Source: Nematostella vectensis (taxonomy: Eukaryota; Cnidaria; Anthozoa; Actiniaria; Edwardsiidae). Taken from it: 64,000 nt of DNA. Below the pieces are notes generated by a model that searched no databases, was not told the DNA's origin, and worked only from the letters and a program-made list of their open reading frames with translations. The stretch lies in NCBI RefSeq assembly GCF_932526225.1, contig NC_064048.1, forward strand, positions 11,849,665-11,913,664. Reading direction: 5' to 3'. Every line of letters begins with the position of its first letter. Position 1 is the stretch's first letter. Shown piece after piece: positions 1 through 8,545 of the stretch. The translations under genes and the position numbers were made by a program.

Positions 1-41
1 GTTGGTTTACGATAATTGGTTACAATAGTTGGTTACAATAA
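1..41 (+). repeat. Three 13-14 bp iteron-like direct repeats at the unit start
   Basis: GTTGGTTTACGATA, ATTGGTTACAATA and GTTGGTTACAATA follow one another without spacers. The last two differ at one base. The block is present at the start of every unit. Short tandem iterons can be protein-binding sites, but they may equally be ordinary microduplication; no known factor site is recognised. Confidence 0.7.
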
Positions 42-184
42 TTTTGAAAAATTGTTATCATAGCTATGGTCAAATACTGTACATAGAACTGCAAATAAAA
101 AGACTAAAAAAAATAATAATAAAAATAAAGCAAAACTAAAAGTAAAGCAAAAAACGACAGAGACATTCTGTACACAATAAAAGA
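42..184. other. A-rich spacer without a recognisable gene
   Basis: AT-rich stretch with an A8 run at 106-113 followed by AAT triplets. The run is A7 in units 14, 16, 20, 22, 25, 32 and 35, and A9 in unit 30. These length changes shift and break the 73-codon minus-strand frame crossing this region, which argues against coding. An AATAAA lies at 176-181 on the + strand, but nothing else supports a poly(A) site. Confidence 0.6.
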
Positions 185-220
185 CAATGCGCCCGCGTGC
201 GTTACGATGCCACGCCGACA
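185..220. promoter_or_regulatory. CpG-rich patch
   Basis: In an otherwise AT-rich unit this short stretch (around 187-217) is dense in CpG dinucleotides and contains GCGTG cores. It lies about 100-130 bp upstream of the candidate RNA. It could be an upstream control element for that RNA, or simply part of the inverted repeat it overlaps. No specific factor site is claimed. Confidence 0.3.
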
Positions 221-306
221 TAGCGAGCCCCCAAGGGACCCAAAACGCCCACATAGACCTGTATTTTTTTTCATCCTATATCTCAGCGAGCTGTGCGTGG
301 CGTAAC
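201..306 (+). repeat. Imperfect inverted repeat, 12 bp arms, 79-nt loop
   Basis: The left arm 201-215 reads GTTACG-atg-CCACGC. The right arm 295-306 reads GCGTGGCGTAAC, whose complement is GTTACGCCACGC. The arms therefore pair over 12 bp with one 3-nt bulge. A T8 tract inside the loop (264-271) would be expected to stop a Pol III transcript on the + strand, so this stem and the downstream RNA probably do not share one Pol III transcript. It could be a cruciform or protein site in DNA. Confidence 0.7.
277..282 (+). promoter_or_regulatory. Weak TATA-like element upstream of the candidate RNA
   Basis: TATATC sits 34-39 bp before the 5' arm of the closing helix at 316. That is roughly the spacing of an upstream TATA box if transcription starts near 306-312. 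The match is short and found in an AT-rich context, so it is only suggestive. Confidence 0.2.
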
Positions 307-315
307 CGTATTACA

Positions 316-533
316 GGCCTGGGATCCTGGTTATTGTCCTCCCCATTAATGCGCGGGTTGGAATACCTTGCAAGAGTGTTGTACAGCATATTCGCCGGAA
401 ATATCGGTGCTTGGGGCCTTCGGGTTTTTTACAGCCTTCCGTAAAAGCCTTGTGCTGCCATACCGATTGGGTAATCCGTATGTATGGTTTCCGTTTTGTT
501 CTTTAGGCCGGGTTCGATCCCAGGCCAATGGCC
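316..533 (+). ncRNA. Candidate structured non-coding RNA with box B and T9 terminator-like end
   Basis: Seen directly: 316-326 (GGCCTGGGATC) and 516-526 (GATCCCAGGCC) are perfect 11-bp reverse complements enclosing 189 nt. Inside are four local hairpins: ATATT/AATAT at 388-404 with a 7-nt loop; GGGGCC-TTCG-GGTTYT at 413-428 with a cUUCGg tetraloop; TTTAC/GTAAA at 428-445; and CATAC/GTATG with GATT/AATC at 459-482. The 3' end holds GGTTCGATCC (511-520), a good match to the Pol III box B consensus, followed by T9 at 534-542. Known: box B plus oligo-T is typical of tRNA, vault RNA and tRNA-derived SINE genes. Box A is weak (TACCGATTGGG, 461-471). Inference: a Pol III transcript of roughly 210-230 nt. 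I do not recognise the family. A terminal-inverted-repeat mobile element or a tRNA-derived SINE fragment are alternatives. It recurs in all units; positions are given in each unit entry. Confidence 0.5.
506..526 (+). promoter_or_regulatory. tRNA T-arm-like hairpin containing Pol III box B
   Basis: GGCCGGG (506-512) and CCCAGGCC (519-526) pair over 7 bp with one bulged A around the loop TTCGAT. The core GGTTCGATCC matches the box B consensus GGTTCGANNCC. A full tRNA cloverleaf cannot be built upstream: D-arm and anticodon-arm spacing do not fit. The 3' strand of this hairpin is the same segment that forms the 11-bp closing helix with 316-326, so the two folds exclude each other. Confidence 0.55.
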
Positions 534-542
534 TTTTTTTTT
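534..542 (+). terminator. T9 tract, candidate Pol III terminator
   Basis: Nine T follow directly after GGCCAATGGCC, which can itself fold as a short hairpin. The tract is T10 in unit 9 and T8 in unit 28. In unit 17 its first T is replaced by G (27818), leaving T8. All stay above the four or five T that normally stop Pol III. Confidence 0.45.
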
Positions 543-548
543 CTCTAT

Positions 549-550
<2 letters not shown>

Positions 551-585
<35 letters not shown>
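551..585 (+). repeat. Variable poly-T tract
   Basis: A pure T tract of 35 in this copy, and 22 (units 6, 8, 28) to 42 (unit 24) elsewhere. It is the only part of the unit that varies much in length and explains nearly all length differences between units. Read on the minus strand it is an A-tail, so it could mark the 3' end of an ancient retrocopied sequence. No canonical AATAAA lies just before it on that strand. Confidence 0.95.
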
Positions 586-590
<5 letters not shown>

Positions 591-840
591 GTTCAAGATA
601 ACGTTTTTTAGTATTTTTTTATAATACTCATCAAAAAAGTGGTGTGACATAGGTTCGTCTACCTGATCCAGGATACTAAAGATACAGGCTTGATATGCAT
701 TATATACAGCTAGCAAAATGAGCTTGCTAGCTTTACTGATTATTTGTATTCGATATTTTCCTAGTAAGAGAACAAAAATAAAAAGCAAAGAGTCGAGGAA
801 GTAAACAAGTTATGTGATCTTTAATGTTTTATTAGGAGGG
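586..840. other. Spacer with an open minus-strand frame behind an acceptor-like pyrimidine tract
   Basis: On the minus strand a pyrimidine-rich run (763-795) ends in CTTACTAG, then about 58 codons stay open until the poly-T at 585. The peptide (GKYRIQIISKASKL...) has an ordinary protein-like composition. It has no start of its own within a plausible exon and no family match that I recognise, and it runs into poly-lysine from the poly-T. I list it as a possible exon remnant only, not as a gene. Confidence 0.2.
708..732. other. Perfect hairpin, 9-bp stem and 7-nt loop
   Basis: AGCTAGCAA, loop AATGAGC, then TTGCTAGCT. It is the strongest local hairpin in the spacer. I noticed no substitution in either arm in any copy; the nearest variant is T-to-C at 50197 in unit 30, just outside. 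It can form on either strand as RNA or extrude as DNA. Function unknown. Confidence 0.75.
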
Positions 841-853
841 GTACATTTTGTAC
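841..853. other. Short inverted repeat GTACA-TTT-TGTAC
   Basis: Five-base arms around TTT. It is the first of three closely spaced inverted repeats in 841-915. Alone it would not be notable. Confidence 0.5.
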
Positions 854-857
854 AAAG

Positions 858-878
858 AAGCATACATAGAATATGCTT
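858..878. other. Perfect hairpin, 7-bp stem and 7-nt loop
   Basis: AAGCATA, loop CATAGAA, TATGCTT. In unit 14 a G-to-T change (23045) lies one base before the left arm; the arms themselves look unchanged in all copies. Confidence 0.65.
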
Positions 879-896
879 AAAAGTGCAGTGTGATGA

Positions 897-915
897 AGAG
901 CTTTGCAATAGCTCT
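897..915. other. Perfect hairpin, 6-bp stem and 7-nt loop
   Basis: AGAGCT, loop TTGCAAT, AGCTCT. It lies 18 bp after the preceding hairpin and has the same loop size. Confidence 0.6.
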
Positions 916-1324
916 CCGGCCAGGACACAATGAATTTCAGTCAAATTCTAATGTTGACCTAAGAGCCTTTGGTCCATGTGGAAGACTTAAATTCAAAGGA
1001 AATGCCCACAAACTGTCAATAAACATTCAGTAAAATATCGAATATTATTTTAACAAAGCATTGACAACTATTAAAGTTCAACTGTGTGTAGACAATTGAA
1101 AGCCTACAAGAAACACTGACTCCAGACATGCGCAGTGCCATGACGCTGCCCCTTTAATGAGTGGAGAGGGGAGGGATACAAGTTTATTAAAAGTCTATTT
1201 GTGAGACCAACAAACTGGTTGAAAGAACAAGCGTGTTAATAGTAAAACAATTATTTGATTACAAAACTACTGTAGATTCCTTTGCACCAAGATAATAACA
1301 CACATTATTTTGTTTGTTATTTAG
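916..1324. other. Spacer, no gene recognised
   Basis: This holds a minus-strand reading frame of 37 codons beginning near 1130 (MSGVSVSCRL...), too short and unremarkable to call. A purine-rich run GGAGAGGGGAGGG lies near 1162-1175, and an NRF-1-like half site (CATGCGCAGTG) just before 1140. None of these is supported as functional. Confidence 0.4.
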
Positions 1325-1378
1325 GAGGAACGATACGAGCTCTACGAGACAAATGAGAAGTATTTATTACTCATCTAA
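1325..1378 (+). other. Possible 3'-terminal exon of 17 codons
   Basis: TTTTGTTTGTTATTTAG resembles a splice acceptor and is followed by a frame reading EERYELYETNEKYLLLI and a stop. The peptide is charged and not low-complexity. No matching upstream exon with a donor was found, and 17 codons stay open by chance often. Unit 26 carries a GAG-to-GAC change here (44006). Confidence 0.15.
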
Positions 1379-1655
1379 ATTATACACGTAAATAATAATA
1401 TTCAAAAGAACTACTGTAACTAAGTAAGTAACACTCACATGTTTTTAAAATTTTAAATAAGTATACAGTTTCATTCAGATACATCTTGTGGTCACTGTGC
1501 CATCTACAGGGCCATACCCAAAGCACCTGTGCACCCCATCCAACTAAGGGCATCGGCTGCACAGATGTTCCTGATAAATGGGGCAGGAAAATTTTCCGCG
1601 ACACCGTGCTTTCATGGTCCCCCATGATTCCTTGTTGGGTGAAGCCCCTCTAGAT
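1379..1655. other. Spacer with an 81-codon minus-strand frame, not called as a gene
   Basis: A minus-strand frame (1380-1625, MGDHESTVSRK...) is open in most units. Units 19, 21, 24 and 31 share a T-to-A change that puts a stop codon after the start, so only a 60-codon frame remains. In unit 28 two further changes also break the annotated frame. No domain is recognisable. Similarity between copies cannot be used as evidence for coding because the whole array is homogenised. Confidence 0.3.
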
Positions 1656-1669
1656 GTTGACATGTCAAC
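1656..1669. promoter_or_regulatory. Perfect 14-bp palindrome
   Basis: GTTGACATGTCAAC is its own reverse complement. It lies 46 bp before the next unit start, close to the iteron-like repeats. A symmetric site of this length suits a dimeric DNA-binding protein; the factor is unknown. Unit 35 has two G-to-A changes just downstream (61914, 61917), leaving the palindrome intact. Confidence 0.5.
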
Positions 1670-1714
1670 TTCGCAGTCACATGAAAGAAATGTCTAATAG
1701 TGTTTTGCAGTCAA

Positions 1715-2262
1715 GTTGGTTTACGATAATTGGTTACAATAGTTGGTTACAATAATTTTGAAAAATTGTTATCATAGCTATGGTCAAATACTGTACATAG
1801 AACTGCAAATAAAAAGACTAAAAAAAATAATAATAAAAATAAAGCAAAACTAAAAGTAAAGCAAAAAACGACAGAGACATTCTGTACACAATAAAAGACA
1901 ATGCGCCCGCGTGCGTTACGATGCCACGCCGACATAGCGAGCCCCCAAGGGACCCAAAACGCCCACATAGACCTGTATTTTTTTTCATCCTATATCTCAG
2001 CGAGCTGTGCGTGGCGTAACCGTATTACAGGCCTGGGATCCTGGTTATTGTCCTCCCCATTAATGCGCGGGTTGGAATACCTTGCAAGAGTGTTGTACAG
2101 CATATTCGCCGGAAATATCGGTGCTTGGGGCCTTCGGGTTCTTTACAGCCTTCCGTAAAAGCCTTGTGCTGCCATACCGATTGGGTAATCCGTATGTATG
2201 GTTTCCGTTTTGTTCTTTAGGCCGGGTTCGATCCCAGGCCAATGGCATTTTTTTTTCTCTAT

Positions 2263-2303
<41 letters not shown>

Positions 2304-3427
2304 GTTCAAGATAACGTTTTTTAGTATTTTTTTATAATACTCATCAAAAAAGTGGTGTGACATAGGTTCGTCTACCTGATCCAGGATACTAAAGATACAG
2401 GCTTGATATGCATTATATACAGCTAGCAAAATGAGCTTGCTAGCTTTACTGATTATTTGTATTCGATATTTTCCTAGTAAGAGAACAAAAATAAAAAGCA
2501 AAGAGTCGAGGAAGTAAACAAGTTATGTGATCTTTAATGTTTTATTAGGAGGGGTACATTTTGTACAAAGAAGCATACATAGAATATGCTTAAAAGTGCA
2601 GTGTGATGAAGAGCTTTGCAATAGCTCTCCGGCCAGGACACAATGAATTTCAGTCAAATTCTAATGTTGACCTAAGAGCCTTTGGTCCATGTGGAAGACT
2701 TAAATTCAAAGGAAATGCCCACAAACTGTCAATAAACATTCAGTAAAATATCGAATATTATTTTAACAAAGCATTGACAACTATTAAAGTTCAACTGTGT
2801 GTAGACAATTGAAAGCCTACAAGAAACACTGACTCCAGACATGCGCAGTGCCATGACGCTGCCCCTTTAATGAGTGGAGAGGGGAGGGATACAAGTTTAT
2901 TAAAAGTCTATTTGTGAGACCAACAAACTGGTTGAAAGAACAAGCGTGTTAATAGTAAAACAATTATTTGATTACAAAACTACTGTAGATTCCTTTGCAC
3001 CAAGATAATAACACACATTATTTTGTTTGTTATTTAGGAGGAACGATACGAGCTCTACGAGACAAATGAGAAGTATTTATTACTCATCTAAATTATACAC
3101 GTAAATAATAATATTCAAAAGAACTACTGTAACTAAGTAAGTAACACTCACATGTTTTTAAAATTTTAAATAAGTATACAGTTTCATTCAGATACATCTT
3201 GTGGTCACTGTGCCATCTACAGGGCCATACCCAAAGCACCTGTGCACCCCATCCAACTAAGGGCATCGGCTGCACAGATGTTCCTGATAAATGGGGCAGG
3301 AAAATTTTCCGCGACACCGTGCTTTCATGGTCCCCCATGATTCCTTGTTGGGTGAAGCCCCTCTAGATGTTGACATGTCAACTTCGCAGTCACATGAAAG
3401 AAATGTCTAATAGTGTTTTGCAGTCAA
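1715..3427 (+). repeat. Array unit 2
   Basis: 1,713 bp; poly-T 34. Candidate RNA 2030-2240. C-to-A at 2247, just before the T9 tract. Confidence 0.97.
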
Positions 3428-3975
3428 GTTGGTTTACGATAATTGGTTACAATAGTTGGTTACAATAATTTTGAAAAATTGTTATCATAGCTATGGTCAA
3501 ATACTGTACATAGAACTGCAAATAAAAAGACTAAAAAAAATAATAATAAAAATAAAGCAAAACTAAAAGTAAAGCAAAAAACGACAGAGACATTCTGTAC
3601 ACAATAAAAGACAATGCGCCCGCGTGCGTTACGATGCCACGCCGACATAGCGAGCCCCCAAGGGACCCAAAACGCCCACATAGACCTGTATTTTTTTTCA
3701 TCCTATATCTCAGCGAGCTGTGCGTGGCGTAACCGTATTACAGGCCTGGGATCCTGGTTATTGTCCTCCCCATTAATGCGCGGGTTGGAATACCTTGCAA
3801 GAGTGTTGTACAGCATATTCGCCGGAAATATCGGTGCTTGGGGCCTTCGGGTTCTTTACAGCCTTCCGTAAAAGCCTTGTGCTGCCATACCGATTGGGTA
3901 ATCCGTATGTATGGTTTCCGTTTTGTTCTTTAGGCCGGGTTCGATCCCAGGCCAATGGCCTTTTTTTTTCTCTAT

Positions 3976-4010
<35 letters not shown>

Positions 4011-5134
4011 GTTCAAGATAACGTTTTTTAGTATTTTTTTATAATACTCATCAAAAAAGTGGTGTGACATAGGTTCGTCTACCTGATCCAGGATACTAAA
4101 GATACAGGCTTGATATGCATTATATACAGCTAGCAAAATGAGCTTGCTAGCTTTACTGATTATTTGTATTCGATATTTTCCTAGTAAGAGAACAAAAATA
4201 AAAAGCAAAGAGTCGAGGAAGTAAACAAGTTATGTGATCTTTAATGTTTTATTAGGAGGGGTACATTTTGTACAAAGAAGCATACATAGAATATGCTTAA
4301 AAGTGCAGTGTGATGAAGAGCTTTGCAATAGCTCTCCGGCCAGGACACAATGAATTTCAGTCAAATTCTAATGTTGACCTAAGAGCCTTTGGTCCATGTG
4401 GAAGACTTAAATTCAAAGGAAATGCCCACAAACTGTCAATAAACATTCAGTAAAATATCGAATATTATTTTAACAAAGCATTGACAACTATTAAAGTTCA
4501 ACTGTGTGTAGACAATTGAAAGCCTACAAGAAACACTGACTCCAGACATGCGCAGTGCCATGACGCTGCCCCTTTAATGAGTGGAGAGGGGAGGGATACA
4601 AGTTTATTAAAAGTCTATTTGTGAGACCAACAAACTGGTTGAAAGAACAAGCGTGTTAATAGTAAAACAATTATTTGATTACAAAACTACTGTAGATTCC
4701 TTTGCACCAAGATAATAACACACATTATTTTGTTTGTTATTTAGGAGGAACGATACGAGCTCTACGAGACAAATGAGAAGTATTTATTACTCATCTAAAT
4801 TATACACGTAAATAATAATATTCAAAAGAACTACTGTAACTAAGTAAATAACACTCACATGTTTTTAAAATTTTAAATAAGTATACAGTTTCATTCAGAT
4901 ACATCTTGTGGTCACTGTGCCATCTACAGGGCCATACCCAAAGCACCTGTGCACCCCATCCAACTAAGGGCATCGGCTGCACAGATGTTCCTGATAAATG
5001 GGGCAGGAAAATTTTCCGCGACACCGTGCTTTCATGGTCCCCCATGATTCCTTGTTGGGTGAAGCCCCTCTAGATGTTGACATGTCAACTTCGCAGTCAC
5101 ATGAAAGAAATGTCTAATAGTGTTTTGCAGTCAA
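3428..5134 (+). repeat. Array unit 3
   Basis: 1,707 bp; poly-T 28. Candidate RNA 3743-3953. G-to-A at 4848. Confidence 0.97.
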
Positions 5135-6838
5135 GTTGGTTTACGATAATTGGTTACAATAGTTGGTTACAATAATTTTGAAAAATTGTTATCATAGCTA
5201 TGGTCAAATACTGTACATAGAACTGCAAATAAAAAGACTAAAAAAAATAATAATAAAAATAAAGCAAAACTAAAAGTAAAGCAAAAAACGACAGAGACAT
5301 TCTGTACACAATAAAAGACAATGCGCCCGCGTGCGTTACGATGCCACGCCGACATAGCGAGCCCCCAAGGGACCCAAAACGCCCACATAGACCTGTATTT
5401 TTTTTCATCCTATATCTCAGCGAGCTGTGCGTGGCGTAACCGTATTACAGGCCTGGGATCCTGGTTATTGTCCTCCCCATTAATGCGCGGGTTGGAATAC
5501 CTTGCAAGAGTGTTGTACAGCATATTCGCCGGAAATATCGGTGCTTGGGGCCTTCGGGTTCTTTACAGCCTTCCGTAAAAGCCTTGTGCTGCCATACCGA
5601 TTGGGTAATCCGTATGTATGGTTTCCGTTTTGTTCTTTAGGCCGGGTTCGATCCCAGGCCAATGGCCTTTTTTTTTCTCTATGGTTTTTTTTTTTTTTTT
5701 TTTTTTTTTACACAGTTCAAGATAACGTTTTTTAGTATTTTTTTATAATACTCATCAAAAAAGTGGTGTGACATAGGTTCGTCTACCTGATCCAGGATAC
5801 TAAAGATACAGGCTTGATATGCATTATATACAGCTAGCAAAATGAGCTTGCTAGCTTTACTGATTATTTGTATTCGATATTTTCCTAGTAAGAGAACAAA
5901 AATAAAAAGCAAAGAGTCGAGGAAGTAAACAAGTTATGTGATCTTTAATGTTTTATTAGGAGGGGTACATTTTGTACAAAGAAGCATACATAGAATATGC
6001 TTAAAAGTGCAGTGTGATGAAGAGCTTTGCAATAGCTCTCCGGCCAGGACACAATGAATTTCAGTCAAATTCTAATGTTGACCTAAGAGCCTTTGGTCCA
6101 TGTGGAAGACTTAAATTCAAAGGAAATGCCCACAAACTGTCAATAAACATTCAGTAAAATATCGAATATTATTTTAACAAAGCATTGACAACTATTAAAG
6201 TTCAACTGTGTGTAGACAATTGAAAGCCTACAAGAAACACTGACTCCAGACATGCGCAGTGCCATGACGCTGCCCCTTTAATGAGTGGAGAGGGGAGGGA
6301 TACAAGTTTATTAAAAGTCTATTTGTGAGACCAACAAACTGGTTGAAAGAACAAGCGTGTTAATAGTAAAACAATTATTTGATTACAAAACTACTGTAGA
6401 TTCCTTTGCACCAAGATAATAACACACATTATTTTGTTTGTTATTTAGGAGGAACGATACGAGCTCTACGAGACAAATGAGAAGTATTTATTACTCATCT
6501 AAATTATACACGTAAATAATAATATTCAAAAAAACTTTTGTAACTAAGTAAGTAACACTCACATGTTTTTAAAATTTTAAATAAGTATACAGTTTCATTC
6601 AGATACATCTTGTGGTCACTGTGCCATCTACAGGGCCATACCCAAAGCACCTGTGCACCCCATCCAACTAAGGGCATCGGCTGCACAGATGTTCCTGATA
6701 AATGGGGCAGGAAAATTTTCCGCGACACCGTGCTTTCATGGTCCCCCATGATTCCTTGTTGGGTGAAGCCCCTCTAGATGTTGACATGTCAACTTCGCAG
6801 TCACATGAAAGAAATGTCTAATAGTGTTTTGCAGTCAA
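5135..6838 (+). repeat. Array unit 4
   Basis: 1,704 bp; poly-T 25. Candidate RNA 5450-5660. Three clustered changes at 6532, 6537 and 6538 within seven bases, not seen in any other copy. Confidence 0.97.
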
Positions 6839-7385
6839 GTTGGTTTACGATAATTGGTTACAATAGTTGGTTACAATAATTTTGAAAAATTGTTATCATA
6901 GCTATGGTCAAATACTGTACATAGAACTGCAAATAAAAAGACTAAAAAAAATAATAATAAAAATAAAGCAAAACTAAAAGTAAAGCAAAAAACGACAGAG
7001 ACATTCTGTACACAATAAAAGACAATGCGCCCGCGTGCGTTACGATGCCACGCCGACATAGCGAGCCCCCAAGGGACCCAAAACGCCCACATAGACCTGT
7101 ATTTTTTTCATCCTATATCTCAGCGAGCTGTGCGTGGCGTAACCGTATTACAGGCCTGGGATCCTGGTTATTGTCCTCCCCATTAATGCGCGGGTTGGAA
7201 TACCTTGCAAGAGTGTTGTACAGCATATTCGCCGGAAATATCGGTGCTTGGGGCCTTCGGGTTCTTTACAGCCTTCCGTAAAAGCCTTGTGCTGCCATAC
7301 CGATTGGGTAATCCGTATGTATGGTTTCCGTTTTGTTCTTTAGGCCGGGTTCGATCCCAGGCCAATGGCCTTTTTTTTTCTCTAT

Positions 7386-7421
<36 letters not shown>

Positions 7422-8545
7422 GTTCAAGATAACGTTTTTTAGTATTTTTTTATAATACTCATCAAAAAAGTGGTGTGACATAGGTTCGTCTACCTGATCC
7501 AGGATACTAAAGATACAGGCTTGATATGCATTATATACAGCTAGCAAAATGAGCTTGCTAGCTTTACTGATTATTTGTATTCGATATTTTCCTAGTAAGA
7601 GAACAAAAATAAAAAGCAAAGAGTCGAGGAAGTAAACAAGTTATGTGATCTTTAATGTTTTATTAGGAGGGGTACATTTTGTACAAAGAAGCATACATAG
7701 AATATGCTTAAAAGTGCAGTGTGATGAAGAGCTTTGCAATAGCTCTCCGGCCAGGACACAATGAATTTCAGTCAAATTCTAATGTTGACCTAAGAGCCTT
7801 TGGTCCATGTGGAAGACTTAAATTCAAAGGAAATGCCCACAAACTGTCAATAAACATTCAGTAAAATATCGAATATTATTTTAACAAAGCATTGACAACT
7901 ATTAAAGTTCAACTGTGTGTAGACAATTGAAAGCCTACAAGAAACACTGACTCCAGACATGCGCAGTGCCATGACGCTGCCCCTTTAATGAGTGGAGAGG
8001 GGAGGGATACAAGTTTATTAAAAGTCTATTTGTGAGACCAACAAACTGGTTGAAAGAACAAGCGTGTTAATAGTAAAACAATTATTTGATTACAAAACTA
8101 CTGTAGATTCCTTTGCACCAAGATAATAACACACATTATTTTGTTTGTTATTTAGGAGGAACGATACGAGCTCTACGAGACAAATGAGAAGTATTTATTA
8201 CTCATCTAAATTATACACGTAAATAATAATATTCAAAAGAACTACTGTAACTAAGTAAGTAACACTCACATGTTTTTAAAATTTTAAATAAGTATACAGT
8301 TTCATTCAGATACATCTTGTGGTCACTGTGCCATCTACAGGGCCATACCCAAAGCACCTGTGCACCCCATCCAACTAAGGGCATCGGCTGCACAGATGTT
8401 CCTGATAAATGGGGCAGGAAAATTTTCCGCGACACCGTGCTTTCATGGTCCCCCATGATTCCTTGTTGGGTGAAGCCCCTCTAGATGTTGACATGTCAAC
8501 TTCGCAGTCACATGAAAGAAATGTCTAATAGTGTTTTTCAGTCAA
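6839..8545 (+). repeat. Array unit 5
   Basis: 1,707 bp; poly-T 29. Candidate RNA 7153-7363. The upstream T8 is T7. G-to-T at 8538, shared with the end of unit 7. Confidence 0.97.

Larger units (their letters stand above)
1..1714 (+). repeat. Array unit 1 (reference copy for offsets)
   Basis: 1,714 bp; poly-T of 35. Candidate RNA at 316-526. It differs from the other copies by C-to-T at 427, inside a hairpin arm; the change turns a G-C pair with 414 into a G-U pair and so keeps the stem. The internal elements annotated below in this copy recur at the same offsets in the other units. Confidence 0.97.

Noticed and set aside
33-254. Minus-strand 73-codon hydrophobic frame at each unit start
   Set aside because: The A7/A8/A9 length polymorphism shifts the frame in eight units. 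The hydrophobic residues come from reading an A/T-rich simple sequence.
187-444. Plus-strand 85-codon and overlapping ~78-codon frames
   Set aside because: They overlap the structured RNA candidate and end in poly-Phe or at the RNA hairpins. No start context or domain supports translation.
451-480. Partial likeness to 7SL/SRP RNA (GTGCTGCCATACCGATTGGG)
   Set aside because: The helix 8 GGAA loop and the Alu domain are not found in the required order, so SRP RNA is not supported.
457-533. A complete tRNA gene
   Set aside because: Only the T-arm and box B are convincing. D-arm, anticodon arm and acceptor pairing cannot all be formed with normal spacing.
1334-1343. Resemblance to U6 snRNA (a GGAACGATAC-like stretch)
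   Set aside because: Only about ten bases match; the U6 5' stem-loop, the ACAGAGA box and the 3' part are absent.
1530-1560. Minus-strand similarity to 5S (TTGGATGGG) and 18S rRNA (GATGCCCTTAG)
   Set aside because: Both are isolated short matches without the rest of either rRNA nearby.
1380-1625. Minus-strand 81-codon frame repeated in most units
   Set aside because: Its start region is broken in units 19, 21, 24 and 31 and it is altered in unit 28. It has no recognisable domain, and its apparent conservation only reflects array homogenisation.
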